NCBI RefSeq assembly: GCF_002101295.1
Contig: NZ_CP020778.1
Span: forward strand, 1,095,001 to 1,159,000
Reading direction: 5' to 3'
Origin: Candidatus Pelagibacter sp. RS40
GTDB taxonomy: Bacteria; Pseudomonadota; Alphaproteobacteria; Pelagibacterales; Pelagibacteraceae
DNA: 64,000 nt
The translations under genes were made by a program, and so were the position numbers. Of the stretch, positions 26,106 through 36,003 are shown one piece after another. Below the pieces are notes generated by a model. The model made no database searches and was not told where the DNA came from. It worked only from the letters and a program-made list of their open reading frames with translations. Numbering within the stretch: position 1 is the stretch's first letter; each line of letters begins with the position of its first letter.

Positions 26106-26951
26106 ATGTTAGCAAATATAACGGCAATTATTCTTACCTATAATGAAGAAAAACACATAAAGAGATGTATTTTATCAATTAAAAAATTTGTTAAAAATAT
26201 TATAATAATTGATAGTTTTTCAACAGATCAAACACTAGAGATTGCAAAAAAATTTAAAGTTAAAATTTATAAGCATAAGTTTATTAATCAAGCTAAGCAA
26301 ATAAACTGGGCATTAAAAAAAATAAAATTTCAAACAAGTTGGATCTTAAGAATAGATGCCGATGAATATTTAACAAAAGAATTAAAGAAAGAAGTTAAAA
26401 CACATATCAATACTTTGAATTCTAATTATGATGGTATTTCATTTAATAGAGTAATTAAATTTTTAAATAAAGAAATTTATTATGGTGGGACTTCACCGCA
26501 TAAGACACTTAGAATTTGGAAAAATAAAAAAGGCAAATGTGAGAATGTTTGGATGGATGAGCAAATTATTGTTAAAGGTAAAGTATTTCATTTAAATCAA
26601 AATTTAATAGATGAAAATTTAAATGATCTGAAGTGGTGGAAGTTAAAACACAGAAATTATGCTAAGAGAGAAGCTATAAGTTTTCTATATAATAAAAAAA
26701 ACAAAAACAAATCTAAATTTGAAAAAAAATTAAATAATGTAAGAAAAAGTAAACATCTCAAAGAAAAAATTTATTATAAATTTCCAATTTTTGTACGACC
26801 ATTATTATTTTTTTTATATTCTCTGATATTTAAACTTGGAATTGTTACTGGTTGGCAAGGTTTAGTTTTTTATTATTATCAAACTTTATGGTTTAGATTA
26901 TTGGTTGATATTAATATTTTTAAATTGAGTTGGTTGTTTAGAAAGAAATAG
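26106..26951 (+). CDS. Glycosyltransferase family 2 (WaaE/KdtX-like)
   Basis: A 281-residue GT-A enzyme. The N-terminus is typical: ITAIILTYNEEKHIKRCILS, then IIDSFSTDQTLEIAKKF, a QAKQINWALKKI segment, and the metal-binding RIDADEYLT (Asp-x-Asp around residue 85). The central part has GISFNRVIKFL and GGTSPHKTLRIWK, and it ends in a hydrophobic segment that may dip into the membrane. The layout resembles WaaE/KdtX LPS core glycosyltransferases, which add a hexose to Kdo or heptose; the acceptor here is not known. The gene starts 20 bases after the coiled-coil gene on the same strand. Confidence 0.85.
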   Translation: MLANITAIILTYNEEKHIKRCILSIKKFVKNIIIIDSFSTDQTLEIAKKFKVKIYKHKFINQAKQINWALKKIKFQTSWILRIDADEYLTKELKKEVKTHINTLNSNYDGISFNRVIKFLNKEIYYGGTSPHKTLRIWKNKKGKCENVWMDEQIIVKGKVFHLNQNLIDENLNDLKWWKLKHRNYAKREAISFLYNKKNKNKSKFEKKLNNVRKSKHLKEKIYYKFPIFVRPLLFFLYSLIFKLGIVTGWQGLVFYYYQTLWFRLLVDINIFKLSWLFRKK

Positions 26952-27027
26952 ATTAAAAAAAGTAAAACTATGAGATAAATTAAAAGTACTTGATTTATTA
27001 ATAGCAGCTTTATGAATATAAATAGAT

Positions 27028-27708
27028 ATGAATAAAAATATTGATATTTTTTTACCATGCAAAAGCTCAAGTGTTAGAGTCAAAAATAAAAATATCAAAC
27101 CATTTTGTGATAAAAAATTTGGGTTATTTCAAATAAAAATTGAGCAACTTATTTTAATCAATCAAATTAATAAAATTGTAGTATCAACAAATGATAATAA
27201 AATTTTAAACTTTCTAGATAAAAGGAAATACTCTAAAATAATTATTGATAAAAGACCCGAAAATTTATGCCGGAGTTCAACTTCTACTGATGATTTAATA
27301 AAATATGTACCAAAAGTTATACAAACAGAACATATATTGTGGACACATGTTACATCTCCTTTTTTTAATAATAAAGATTATGAAAAAGCTATTAAATTGT
27401 ATTTTAAAAATATTACCAAAAAAGATTCACTGATGGGAGTTTCCCAAGCTCAAGAATTTATATATGATAAATATAAACCAATAAATTTTAATAAGAAAAA
27501 AGAGAAATGGCCAAGAACACAAACTTTAAAAAAATTATATTTTGTAAATAATACAGTTTTTATTACTTCGAGAAATAATTATCTCAAATACAAAGATAGA
27601 ATTGGAAAAAAACCTATTTTAATGAATATAGAAAAAATAAAATCTTTTGATATTGATTGGCCAGAAGATTTTAAAATAGCTGAAAAAATTTATGAAAGCA
27701 TTTTTTAA
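27028..27708 (+). CDS. CMP-sialic-acid-synthetase-like cytidylyltransferase
   Basis: A 226-residue protein of the NeuA/KdsB-type acid-sugar cytidylyltransferase family, which charges an acidic nonulosonic sugar with CMP. Visible features are the N-terminal VRVKNKNIKPF (where the family has a G-S-x-R-x-P-x-K-N motif; here the loop lacks the first Arg), KIVVSTNDNKIL, the substrate block HILWTHVTSPFF, and the C-terminal SFDIDWPEDFKIAEKIYE. The last is very typical of NeuA. The altered nucleotide loop is a caution: the activity or sugar may differ. The stop overlaps the next gene by 17 bases. No NeuB or NeuC-like gene is in this window. Confidence 0.7.
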   Translation: MNKNIDIFLPCKSSSVRVKNKNIKPFCDKKFGLFQIKIEQLILINQINKIVVSTNDNKILNFLDKRKYSKIIIDKRPENLCRSSTSTDDLIKYVPKVIQTEHILWTHVTSPFFNNKDYEKAIKLYFKNITKKDSLMGVSQAQEFIYDKYKPINFNKKKEKWPRTQTLKKLYFVNNTVFITSRNNYLKYKDRIGKKPILMNIEKIKSFDIDWPEDFKIAEKIYESIF

Positions 27709-28546
27709 AAAATTAAAATATAACCCTTTTGAAATTGCAGATGCTTTAGTATTAGATTTAATTAATTTTTATGAATTTATCTCTTTCTATGGATTAAAAA
27801 TTTTTGGAAAATATAATTTTTTAAGAAGAAATGAAATTTTAAGAAATAATTATAAAGATAAAAGGATTTTTTTATTAGGCAATGCTCCATCTTTAAATAA
27901 CTTTGATTTAAAAAAGTTAAGTAATGAAATTGTCATAATGGTAAATAGATCTTTTATGCATGAAGATTATGATAAAATAAAACCAAAATTTCATCTAATC
28001 TTAGATTCAAAAATGGAAACCGGTGAGTGGCCAATAGATTACATAGAAATTATTTTATCTAAAAATCCTGAAGTCAATTTATTATTAAATGCAAAATGGT
28101 TTAGTTTAGATAAGTTTAAAAAATACCAAAAATATAAAAATATTTTTTGGATCAAGAGCAAATCAATCTCTTTATTTTTTAATAATTTCAATAATAATAT
28201 AGCTTCTTTATTTTCTTCTACAGCAGTTGTTGAGCAAGGTTTAAGCCTTGCAATATATCTTGGTTCAAAAAAAATTTATATTATGGGAGTTGAGCTTAAT
28301 GGAATTTTGAATCTAATGAATGATAAGGAAAGTCATTTTAATGGAAAAGATCCAGATTATGAAAAATCTAATTCTTGGCATTGGGCTAGAGCTATGAATA
28401 GTAGTTCAAGAGGAATTAGACAATTTCACAGGATAAATGAGCTTTGTGAAAAAAATGGTATAAAATTAATTAATTTATCTAACACCGGACTTCTAGATTT
28501 TATTCCAAAAGATAATTATGAGACTATTCTAAAAAGTGATAAATAG
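27692..28546 (+). CDS. GT42/DUF115-like protein, possible sialyltransferase-like enzyme
   Basis: A 284-residue protein with GNAPSLNNFDLKKLSNEI at about residue 60, a pattern found in DUF115 proteins and GT42 sialyltransferases (the GN-x-P-S-L loop). The C-terminal half has STAVVEQGLSLAIYLGSKKI, IMGVELNG, and then HRINELCEKNGIKLINLS with a DFIPK near the end. The Asn of VNRSFMHED also fits this fold. It overlaps the CMP-sugar synthetase-like gene by 17 bases, which makes transfer of a CMP-activated sugar plausible. I give that as inference; the protein could also be a DUF115-type glycosyltransferase using another donor. Confidence 0.6.
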   Translation: MKAFFKKLKYNPFEIADALVLDLINFYEFISFYGLKIFGKYNFLRRNEILRNNYKDKRIFLLGNAPSLNNFDLKKLSNEIVIMVNRSFMHEDYDKIKPKFHLILDSKMETGEWPIDYIEIILSKNPEVNLLLNAKWFSLDKFKKYQKYKNIFWIKSKSISLFFNNFNNNIASLFSSTAVVEQGLSLAIYLGSKKIYIMGVELNGILNLMNDKESHFNGKDPDYEKSNSWHWARAMNSSSRGIRQFHRINELCEKNGIKLINLSNTGLLDFIPKDNYETILKSDK

Positions 28547-28552
28547 CTCTTA

Positions 28553-30361
28553 ATGTGTGGAATCTCTGGAATATTTAATTACTCTAATAAATATTTTAAT
28601 GGCCAACCCATAATTAAAAAAATAAATGATATTCAATCTGATAGGGGACCAGATGATAATGGTATTTTCGAGTCAAATAATAAAAAAATAATTTTTGGAC
28701 ATACGCGTTTATCAATTATTGATTTATCAAAAGACGCAAAACAACCTTTTATATCTAAAGATGAGGATTATATTTTAACATTTAATGGTGAGATTTATAA
28801 TTATAAAGAATTAAAAAATGAACTTATTAAAATGAATGTGTCATTTAAAAGTAATTCCGATACAGAAGTATTAGTCGAGACATACAAAATGTGGGGAACA
28901 AAATGTCTAGATAAATTAAGAGGAATGTTTGCCTTTGCTTTATGGGATAAAAAAAAAAATATTCTGTTTTTAGCCAGAGATCCATTTGGAATTAAACCTC
29001 TATATTATAGTAATATTGGAGGTATTTTTTATTTTGCCTCACAAATTAAAAGTCTACTTTCAATCAAAGAGATAAGTAAAACAAAAAATAATGAAAGTGT
29101 ATTTAATTATTATTTATGGGGAAATATTTTGGAACCATCAACAATATACAAAGATATAATGTCATTAGAAAAAGGCAGTTATAAAATTATAAATATTAAC
29201 GGAAGTATTCAAAATTTTAATTATGCAAATATTAAAGAAACTATACTAAAATCTGAAAATTTTACTTTTAAAAACAAATTAGAATCTCAAGAGTATTTAA
29301 AAGAGATAATTGATGACACGGTTAAAGCACATCAAATATCTGATGTACCGGTTCAAATCTTATTATCAGCAGGTATAGACTCAAACGCTATTCTTGCATC
29401 AACAAATAATACTTTTAAGGAAAATCTTACATCTTTAACTGTTGATTTTGGTTATGATAATAATGACGAAACCTACTTAGCTAGCTTATCGTCCAGAAAT
29501 AATAATATTAAACATAATGTCGAAAAAATCTCATTAAATGAGTCTGATGATTTATTAAAAAAATTTTTCAAAAAAATGGACTCCCCAACAAATGATGGTT
29601 TTAATAGTTTTTCAGCATCTTATGCTGCCAAAAAAAGTAAAAACAAAGTATTATTAACAGGCGTTGGAGGAGATGAATTATTTTCTGGTTATCCTAGTTT
29701 TAATAGAATTCCAAAAATCACAAAGATAATGAACATGCTACCCAGCAATATAGATCTCGAAAATTTTTATTTAAGTAAATTTGAAAAATTTTTAAAAAAC
29801 AACAAACTAAATACAAAAATTGCAGGTTTGTTTAAGTATGGTAAAAGTGTAGATAAAGCTTTTTTACTTCAAAGATCCTTGTTTTTGCCTGAAGAAATTC
29901 AAGAAATTTTACTCTCAAATCAAAATCAACTTAATATAAATCAATTGAATATATTTAATTCAATTGAAGATGACGTGAAAGGATTTGAGAATATGAGAGT
30001 TTCAATTATTTATTTAGAGATTAAATATTATCTATGTGCCAAATTACTTAAAGATATGGACTGGACATCTATGTCAAATTCGATTGAGATGAGAACACCA
30101 TTTGTGGATTGGATTTTTTTCAAAAAAATCATACCTCTAATTAAGTCAAATATAAAAGTTGAAAAAAAAGATCTTTTTAATTGCTATTCAGAAAAACTTC
30201 CCACAGAGATATATAAGCGAAAAAAAACAGGTTTTTCAATACCACATAAAAAACTTTTAAACCAATATACTAATTCTAATTACCACTTAAAATATTCTAA
30301 ACCGATTAAAGATTGGTCAATTTTTTGTTTTAAAAATTACCTAAGTTATGAAAAAAATTAA
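28553..30361 (+). CDS. AsnB-type glutamine amidotransferase (copy 1)
   Basis: A 602-residue class II glutamine amidotransferase. Cys2 begins the glutaminase domain (MCGISGIFNY), which continues with RGPDDNG, GHTRLSIIDLS, FNGEIYNYKELK and ARDPFGIKPLYY. The synthetase half has the ATP-binding LLSAGIDSNAI, GVGGDELFSGYP and the family motif SIEMRTPFVDW. Asparagine synthases of this shape found inside polysaccharide islands often amidate sugar acids rather than make asparagine; which applies here is not settled. It starts seven bases after the GT42-like gene and its stop overlaps the next glycosyltransferase start by 14 bases. A run of 11 A lies at 28949-28959. Confidence 0.88.
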   Translation: MCGISGIFNYSNKYFNGQPIIKKINDIQSDRGPDDNGIFESNNKKIIFGHTRLSIIDLSKDAKQPFISKDEDYILTFNGEIYNYKELKNELIKMNVSFKSNSDTEVLVETYKMWGTKCLDKLRGMFAFALWDKKKNILFLARDPFGIKPLYYSNIGGIFYFASQIKSLLSIKEISKTKNNESVFNYYLWGNILEPSTIYKDIMSLEKGSYKIININGSIQNFNYANIKETILKSENFTFKNKLESQEYLKEIIDDTVKAHQISDVPVQILLSAGIDSNAILASTNNTFKENLTSLTVDFGYDNNDETYLASLSSRNNNIKHNVEKISLNESDDLLKKFFKKMDSPTNDGFNSFSASYAAKKSKNKVLLTGVGGDELFSGYPSFNRIPKITKIMNMLPSNIDLENFYLSKFEKFLKNNKLNTKIAGLFKYGKSVDKAFLLQRSLFLPEEIQEILLSNQNQLNINQLNIFNSIEDDVKGFENMRVSIIYLEIKYYLCAKLLKDMDWTSMSNSIEMRTPFVDWIFFKKIIPLIKSNIKVEKKDLFNCYSEKLPTEIYKRKKTGFSIPHKKLLNQYTNSNYHLKYSKPIKDWSIFCFKNYLSYEKN

Positions 30362-31505
30362 AATTTTAAGGATTATTCATACATTAGACCCAAATTTTGG
30401 AGGCCCTCAAAATGCAATAATTGATAATTCTTTAGCACTCACTAAAAAAGGTTTCATTGTTAATATTTTAACAAGCGATCGAAAGAATATTTATAAAAAT
30501 AATCATAAATTAATTAAAATTTTTAATGTTGGCCCATCCTTTTTAAAATATGGCTTTAATATTAAATTGATATTTTGGTTAGTTAGAAATAAAAAAAAAT
30601 ATGACATGTTTATTATCCACGGTCTGTGGACTTTTTATACATTAATAGCAAGATTTCTTTTAAAAAATAAATATTTTGTTTTTGCTCATGGACAATTAGA
30701 CCCTTTTTTTAGTATTAATTTTTTAAAAAAAATCAAAAAAAAATTTTATTGGTATTTAATTGAAAATAAAAATCTTATTAAATCTAATTCATTACTGCTA
30801 ACTTCAGAAAATGAAAAAAAACTTTTATCAAATACATATGTAAATACGAGTAAGATTAGAAAAAAAAATGTTTCTTACGGCATATTGAGGCCAAAATTTA
30901 ATATAACTAATGTTAAAAAATTATTTTATAAAAAGTTTCCAAATTTAAAAAATAAATATTTTCTAATTTTTTTAGGTAGATTTCATGAAAAAAAAGGATG
31001 TGACAAACTTCTTAAAGCCTTAAGGATTTTAAAAAAACAAAATATTAAAATTAGATTGTTATTAGCAGGTCCTGATAATGATTATAAAAGTAAGTTAAAG
31101 CAATTAAGTAAAAAATTAGATATAGATGATCAAATTTATTGGTCAAATGCCATTAAAGATGAGACAAAATGGGGAGCATTATATTTATCACAGGGAATGG
31201 TTTTATGTTCAAATGGTGAGAATTTTGGAGTTTCTCTCGTTGAATCGCTTAGTATGGGAAAGCCAGTCTTGACTACTAATAAGGTCAATATCTACGATAA
31301 AATTAAGAAATATAAATGTGGTCTTATATCTAAAAATAATTCTTTAAGTTTTTCAGGGATCTTAAATCAATATTTTAAATTTAATAAAAAAACTTTAGAA
31401 AGGTATTCAGAAAACTCAATAAAATGTTTTAATAAAGAATTTAATTTAGAAAATAATATTAATATTTTTTCCGATTATCTTAAAAAATTTGCCAATAAAG
31501 TTTGA
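30348..31505 (+). CDS. Glycosyltransferase family 4
   Basis: A 385-residue GT-B enzyme. The N-terminal half shows the Gly-rich loop DPNFGGPQNAIIDNSLALTK and HGLWTFYTLIARF; the C-terminal half has FLGRFHEKKGCDKLLKAL, LLLAGPDNDYKS and the donor-binding block GENFGVSLVESLSMGKPVLT, with the Glu-x7-Glu-like arrangement (EN...E) of GT4. This makes it a retaining transferase using a nucleotide sugar, acting in the cytoplasm on lipid-linked repeat units; specificity cannot be told. The start overlaps the upstream amidotransferase stop by 14 bases. Confidence 0.85.
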   Translation: MKKIKILRIIHTLDPNFGGPQNAIIDNSLALTKKGFIVNILTSDRKNIYKNNHKLIKIFNVGPSFLKYGFNIKLIFWLVRNKKKYDMFIIHGLWTFYTLIARFLLKNKYFVFAHGQLDPFFSINFLKKIKKKFYWYLIENKNLIKSNSLLLTSENEKKLLSNTYVNTSKIRKKNVSYGILRPKFNITNVKKLFYKKFPNLKNKYFLIFLGRFHEKKGCDKLLKALRILKKQNIKIRLLLAGPDNDYKSKLKQLSKKLDIDDQIYWSNAIKDETKWGALYLSQGMVLCSNGENFGVSLVESLSMGKPVLTTNKVNIYDKIKKYKCGLISKNNSLSFSGILNQYFKFNKKTLERYSENSIKCFNKEFNLENNINIFSDYLKKFANKV

Positions 31506-31514
31506 AAAAATAAA

Positions 31515-32591
31515 ATGAAAGTAAGATTTTTTTTCAGTTTTAAAAAAGATAATCGTAAAAGCATGGATATTCTAGGATACTTAATTTTTAATGGTCTTAA
31601 AAAATTTAAAAATGTAAAAACTTCATTTTTTATTCCTAAAATTAAATTTAATTTTTTTTTATTTAACAATATTAATCAAATGAGATTTGAAAGATTTATT
31701 TCCTATCCACTCCAGGTAATTAGGATTAGACATGCTGATATAGCTCATATAATTGATCACGGTTATTGTCATTTATTTTATTTTTTAAATGCAAAATTTA
31801 AAATAATTACTTTTAACGATTTAATTCCAATTCTTTTTGAAAAAAAATTAAAAATAAATAATTTTTTATTAAAATTTTCATTATCATTTATTAATAAATA
31901 TGATCATATTATTTCAATAAGCCAACAAAGTAAAAATGATTTAATTAGATATAAAAAAATAGATCCAAAAAAGATATCTGTAATATATCCACCAGTTGAA
32001 GAATCTATTTTTAACTTAAAGAGAATTAATAAATTAAAAATTTTTAAAAAATACAACCTTCCACCCAAACCAAAGAAGATAATTGTATTTGATCGTGTTT
32101 TTTATAAAAATTTTGAATTCTCATTAAAGATATTTAAGAAAATATTAAACTTAAATGAAAATATTATATTAATAAAAATTGGCAATTTTAAAGACCTAAC
32201 TCATGAAATTTGCCACAGTAAGATACATCAATTAAACCCTAAATCACGTATAGATATGTCAGAATTGTATAAATCTTGTGATTTATTATTATTTCCATCT
32301 TTATATGAGGGATACGGTCTACCTTGTATAGAAGCAATGAAATGTGGATTGCCAGTTGTTACAAGTAAAAATGGATCATTAAAAGAGATTATTCATAAAA
32401 AAAATTATTTTAATCTTAAAGATGAAAAAATTATTATAAGTCATATTTATAAACTCTTTTCTAACAAAAAGTTTTTTGAAATGAATAAAAAAATTTCAAT
32501 TCAACAATCTAAAAAATTTAGAGAAAAAGATTACTATTTAAATATTTTCAAATTATATAAAAAAATAATAAATAAAGATAAACTAATTTAA
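31515..32591 (+). CDS. Glycosyltransferase family 4
   Basis: A 358-residue GT-B enzyme starting nine bases after the previous gene. The N-terminal half has ADIAHIIDHGYCHLFYF and ITFNDLIPILFE, the C-terminal half ISVIYPPVEESIF and the donor block LFPSLYEGYGLPCIEAMKCG followed by LPVVTSKNGSLKEI. The EGYGLPCIEA element is characteristic of GT4. Substrates are unknown. The stop overlaps the end of the convergent gene by nine bases, so transcription from the two sides collides here. Confidence 0.88.
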   Translation: MKVRFFFSFKKDNRKSMDILGYLIFNGLKKFKNVKTSFFIPKIKFNFFLFNNINQMRFERFISYPLQVIRIRHADIAHIIDHGYCHLFYFLNAKFKIITFNDLIPILFEKKLKINNFLLKFSLSFINKYDHIISISQQSKNDLIRYKKIDPKKISVIYPPVEESIFNLKRINKLKIFKKYNLPPKPKKIIVFDRVFYKNFEFSLKIFKKILNLNENIILIKIGNFKDLTHEICHSKIHQLNPKSRIDMSELYKSCDLLLFPSLYEGYGLPCIEAMKCGLPVVTSKNGSLKEIIHKKNYFNLKDEKIIISHIYKLFSNKKFFEMNKKISIQQSKKFREKDYYLNIFKLYKKIINKDKLI

Positions 32592-33611
32592 AACTCTTTT
32601 AATGACTTGTTTCATTAAATTTTCGTGATTGAGTTTTAAAATTTTTGTTACTTTTATTTTACCTCTTTTAGCTATATCTTTTGCTTTTATTGGATTATTA
32701 AGGTAATAACAGCATTTTTTGAAACATTCCTCTGGAGATCTAAAATAAATTGCCTCTTTATTTTCGGTTAAAATCTTTGACATTGACTTGGTTCTTAAAG
32801 AGCAAATTAAAGTACCTATAGCAGGTATTTCAACAGATCTAGCAGTTATAGTATCTAAATTTTGCTCTGAAAAAAGACATAGTGCAATTTTAGAGCTTTG
32901 AATTAATTTTGAATAATCTGGATTTTTTACATTACCTAATTTTATAATATTCTTTAGTGAATTATAATTTTTATCTTTATTCCAGTGAGCGCCATAAATC
33001 TTGAAATCAAGGCCTAGTTTTTTTAGTTTATATAAAAATAAACCTTTCTGAGGTGACCAGGTTCCAATAAATATCACATTATTTCTAAATTTAACTTTTT
33101 CGAATTTAGAAATTTGAAAATTTTTATGAGTTTTTTTATCAAAACTAGGTAAATTGAGAAAACTATTTTTTAGACCTTTTTTTTTTGCAAGATGTATCCT
33201 TGATACATCTTGATATGCTATAAGATCATAATAAGGTGCTGCTTTATGAAATAATTTCCACTTATTTTTATCTCTTGATACAAATGGATTATCATTGCAC
33301 ATACAAATTATTTTTTCTGTCTTTTTTTTAAGTTCCTGTATTAGTTTTTTTCCAACTAGGTGACCCGGTTTGATTATTATTAAATGATACTTTGTATTAA
33401 TTTTTGAGATAATTCTTTTAAATATTAAGTTTTCAAATATAGATGGAGAAATATGCCAAAATATTTTTTCAGTAATTTTTTTATAAGACAGAATATTTCT
33501 ATCATCTATCAAAAAAGTTTTTTTATTAATCTTTTTTAATGCCAAATACTGTAAATAACTATTTCCAGATTTTGGACCAATAAATAATACTTTCATACTA
33601 CGATTAATCAT
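32583..33611 (-). CDS. CgeB-like glycosyltransferase (Glyco_trans_1_2 type)
   Basis: A 342-residue protein. The N-terminal part is MKVLFIGPKSGNSYLQYLAL after five residues; the middle has HLIIIKPGHLV and NDNPFVSRD, the C-terminal part IFIGTWSPQKGLFLYKL, LDTITARSVEIPAIGTLIC and then AIYFRSPEECFKKCCYYLNN. This pattern fits the CgeB/Glyco_trans_1_2 group of GT-B proteins. It is a lone minus-strand gene between plus-strand ones, converging with the preceding GT4 gene. The A/T bias and Lys content are extreme, as in its neighbours. Confidence 0.75.
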   Translation of the reverse strand: MINRSMKVLFIGPKSGNSYLQYLALKKINKKTFLIDDRNILSYKKITEKIFWHISPSIFENLIFKRIISKINTKYHLIIIKPGHLVGKKLIQELKKKTEKIICMCNDNPFVSRDKNKWKLFHKAAPYYDLIAYQDVSRIHLAKKKGLKNSFLNLPSFDKKTHKNFQISKFEKVKFRNNVIFIGTWSPQKGLFLYKLKKLGLDFKIYGAHWNKDKNYNSLKNIIKLGNVKNPDYSKLIQSSKIALCLFSEQNLDTITARSVEIPAIGTLICSLRTKSMSKILTENKEAIYFRSPEECFKKCCYYLNNPIKAKDIAKRGKIKVTKILKLNHENLMKQVIKRVLN

Positions 33612-33649
33612 ATAATAATAAAAAATTAATTTAATTTTAAAAACTCATT

Positions 33650-35194
33650 TTGCAAACAGTAAATCTTAAAAAATTAAGAAAAATAATTTTTTTTCTAACG
33701 TTTGTTACTTTTATTTATCAATCCTATATTTCAGTAAATTTAACAGATTTTATATGTGTGTTTCTTGTTTTTTTTTCAATGATATTGACAACTAATTATT
33801 GTCTAAATGATAATTTTTTTTTTAAATACCCAATATCGTTATTATTAATTTTTTTTTCTCATTTTATTAATTTAGGAGGATCATTATATCTAAAAACATA
33901 CGAGCTATCTATTATAACAGAGCATTTAAGAGAGCCCATCCAAACTATTGGAAATCTAGTAATGTTTAATTTCGTAGTAATTATAAGTCATTTTACTTAT
34001 ACAAAACTAAAAATTTCTAAAATTTTACAATTAAAATTTCGTAAATTATTAATAAAATTTAAGTTAGATGATCTGCATGATTTAAAATTTTTATATTTTT
34101 TATCTTTTATAGCAGTTTTATCAAAATTATTTTTTTATGATTTTAATACACCAATAGAGTTTCAAATAAATTCGTCAGGCCCACCATTGTTAGGTGATAT
34201 TATATATGGTTTTAAGTTTATTATTTATCTTCCAATTGTTATTTTTTTTTCAAAATATCTATATAAAAAAAAAATACATAAATCTCAAAGCACTTCATTT
34301 ATCATCTATATTATTGCAATGGGTATTATCTCAATATCAACAAACGTAAGATCCATTCTATTTGATATATTAACAATGAGTATAATGTTTTCTTTTCTGA
34401 TATTTATTTTTGATGAAAAAAGCGAGTTATTGAAAAAAAATATTTTAAAATTTTTCATAATTATAATTTTTTTATTTCCTTCAATAAATTTTCTAGAAAA
34501 TTTTTCAAAAAATTTTGTTAATGAAAGATCTTCAGCAAAAACTAATACACCAATAGAAAATATTTATTCTTTTTTTAATAGTGAAAATAATTTTAAAAAT
34601 AATAATAATAAATTTTCAGAAAAAACTTTTTTTTATGAGGAATATTATAAACATGGTTTATTTAACAGAATTAACATCCTGTTAGTAAATGATAACCTAA
34701 TATTTGCTAAGAATAATTTATCTAAATTTCAAATTGATTTGGTGAAACAATTTCAGATTAATCAGATTATATCAATAGCGCCTCAGCCTATCATTAATAT
34801 TTTTTTACAAGATTTTAATAAAAGTGATTATTTGAAATACTCTACAGCTAGTTATATTTACGGTATTATAGATAATATGTATGGTGTTAAGAGTATAGGA
34901 TCTGTTCTTATTCATCTATATATAATTTTTGATATATATGTTTATTTAATTTTAATTTTTATATTTATTCCTTCTTTTATTATTTTTGATTCTTTTTATT
35001 TTCCTAGTGAAAAAAAATTTAGTCCTTATATATTAATATTTTTCTACACTACCAGTTTTGGAATATTAAATATGCTGGCAACTTCTGACATATCAAATGT
35101 ATTTACATTGATATTAAGATCTATTCCACAAACTTTATTATACATAATTTTTGCTAGATACATTTTTAATTTGTTCGTAAAAAAAAATATTTAA
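33650..35194 (+). CDS. Polytopic membrane protein, Wzy-like polysaccharide polymerase
   Basis: A 514-residue protein with roughly 11 membrane segments and one large hydrophilic loop (about residues 285-390, with ENFSKNFVNERS and EEYYKHGLFNRINILL). Such a layout, in an island with Wzx, Wza and Wzc, is typical of Wzy repeat-unit polymerases, whose sequences are very variable, so the call is by topology and context. The start is a TTG at 33650; no good ATG precedes residue 40. Its stop shares one base with the start of the aldo/keto reductase gene. It starts 38 bases from a divergent glycosyltransferase gene. Confidence 0.6.
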   Translation: MQTVNLKKLRKIIFFLTFVTFIYQSYISVNLTDFICVFLVFFSMILTTNYCLNDNFFFKYPISLLLIFFSHFINLGGSLYLKTYELSIITEHLREPIQTIGNLVMFNFVVIISHFTYTKLKISKILQLKFRKLLIKFKLDDLHDLKFLYFLSFIAVLSKLFFYDFNTPIEFQINSSGPPLLGDIIYGFKFIIYLPIVIFFSKYLYKKKIHKSQSTSFIIYIIAMGIISISTNVRSILFDILTMSIMFSFLIFIFDEKSELLKKNILKFFIIIIFLFPSINFLENFSKNFVNERSSAKTNTPIENIYSFFNSENNFKNNNNKFSEKTFFYEEYYKHGLFNRINILLVNDNLIFAKNNLSKFQIDLVKQFQINQIISIAPQPIINIFLQDFNKSDYLKYSTASYIYGIIDNMYGVKSIGSVLIHLYIIFDIYVYLILIFIFIPSFIIFDSFYFPSEKKFSPYILIFFYTTSFGILNMLATSDISNVFTLILRSIPQTLLYIIFARYIFNLFVKKNI

Positions 35195-36003
35195 TGAAAA
35201 AAATTATTATACCTAATACAAATTTTGAATGTTCTAAATTAATATTTGGAACAGGAAGCTTATTAAATATATTTAATAAAAAGAAAAGGTTAGAATTATT
35301 AGAAAGTGCAGTAGATTTGGGTTTTACTCACTTTGATACATCACCATATTATGGTTTTGGTCTCGCTGAAGAAAATCTAGGCGAGATATTAAAAAAAAAT
35401 AAAAGTTTAACTATAACTACAAAAGTATGTCTATATCCACCAAGTAAGCTAAGTCATAATTTTCTTGAAATGGTATTTAGAAAATCTATTGGTAAAATAA
35501 TCCCACAATTATCAAAACCTAATATTGATTTTTCAATTAATTTTGCAAAAAAATCTATTGATACAAGTTTAAAAAAAATGAAAATTGATAACATTGATAT
35601 ATTATTAATTCATGAACCAATAATAAATCTTTTAAAGGTTGATGAATGGAAAAATTTTTTTGAGAATTTAATTAAAAGCGGCAAGATAAAACATTTTGGA
35701 ATAGCCTCTATAAATTCATCGAGAATAAAAAAATTTTTAGACTCTGAAATAAAATTACATAACATAATACAAACACTAGATAGTATTGATTTACAAGAAG
35801 CAAATTTTATTTCAAATCATAATCTCCCATTTCAAATAACTTATGGTTATATTTCATCCTTAAGAAAGAGAAAGCCAAAGATACCATTAAAAAATGTTTT
35901 TAAAGATGTAATTAACCGTAATCCTGAGGGTGCAATTATTTTTAGCACTACGAAAAAAAAAAATTTATATGAAATCACAAATTTATTAAAAATAAATGAT
36001 TAA
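35194..36003 (+). CDS. Aldo/keto reductase
   Basis: A 269-residue (beta/alpha)8 NAD(P)H-dependent reductase. The family site is HFDTSPYYGFGLAEENLGEI (Asp and Tyr of the catalytic tetrad, about residues 51-56), with ITTKVCLYPP for the Lys and DILLIHEP for the His. It is slightly shorter than usual and lacks much of the C-terminal lid. Its stop overlaps the start of a GMC oxidoreductase by eight bases, so the two are coupled; together they could oxidise and re-reduce a sugar hydroxyl (inference). A poly-A run of 11 lies at 35953-35963 near the C-terminus. Confidence 0.85.
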   Translation: MKKIIIPNTNFECSKLIFGTGSLLNIFNKKKRLELLESAVDLGFTHFDTSPYYGFGLAEENLGEILKKNKSLTITTKVCLYPPSKLSHNFLEMVFRKSIGKIIPQLSKPNIDFSINFAKKSIDTSLKKMKIDNIDILLIHEPIINLLKVDEWKNFFENLIKSGKIKHFGIASINSSRIKKFLDSEIKLHNIIQTLDSIDLQEANFISNHNLPFQITYGYISSLRKRKPKIPLKNVFKDVINRNPEGAIIFSTTKKKNLYEITNLLKIND

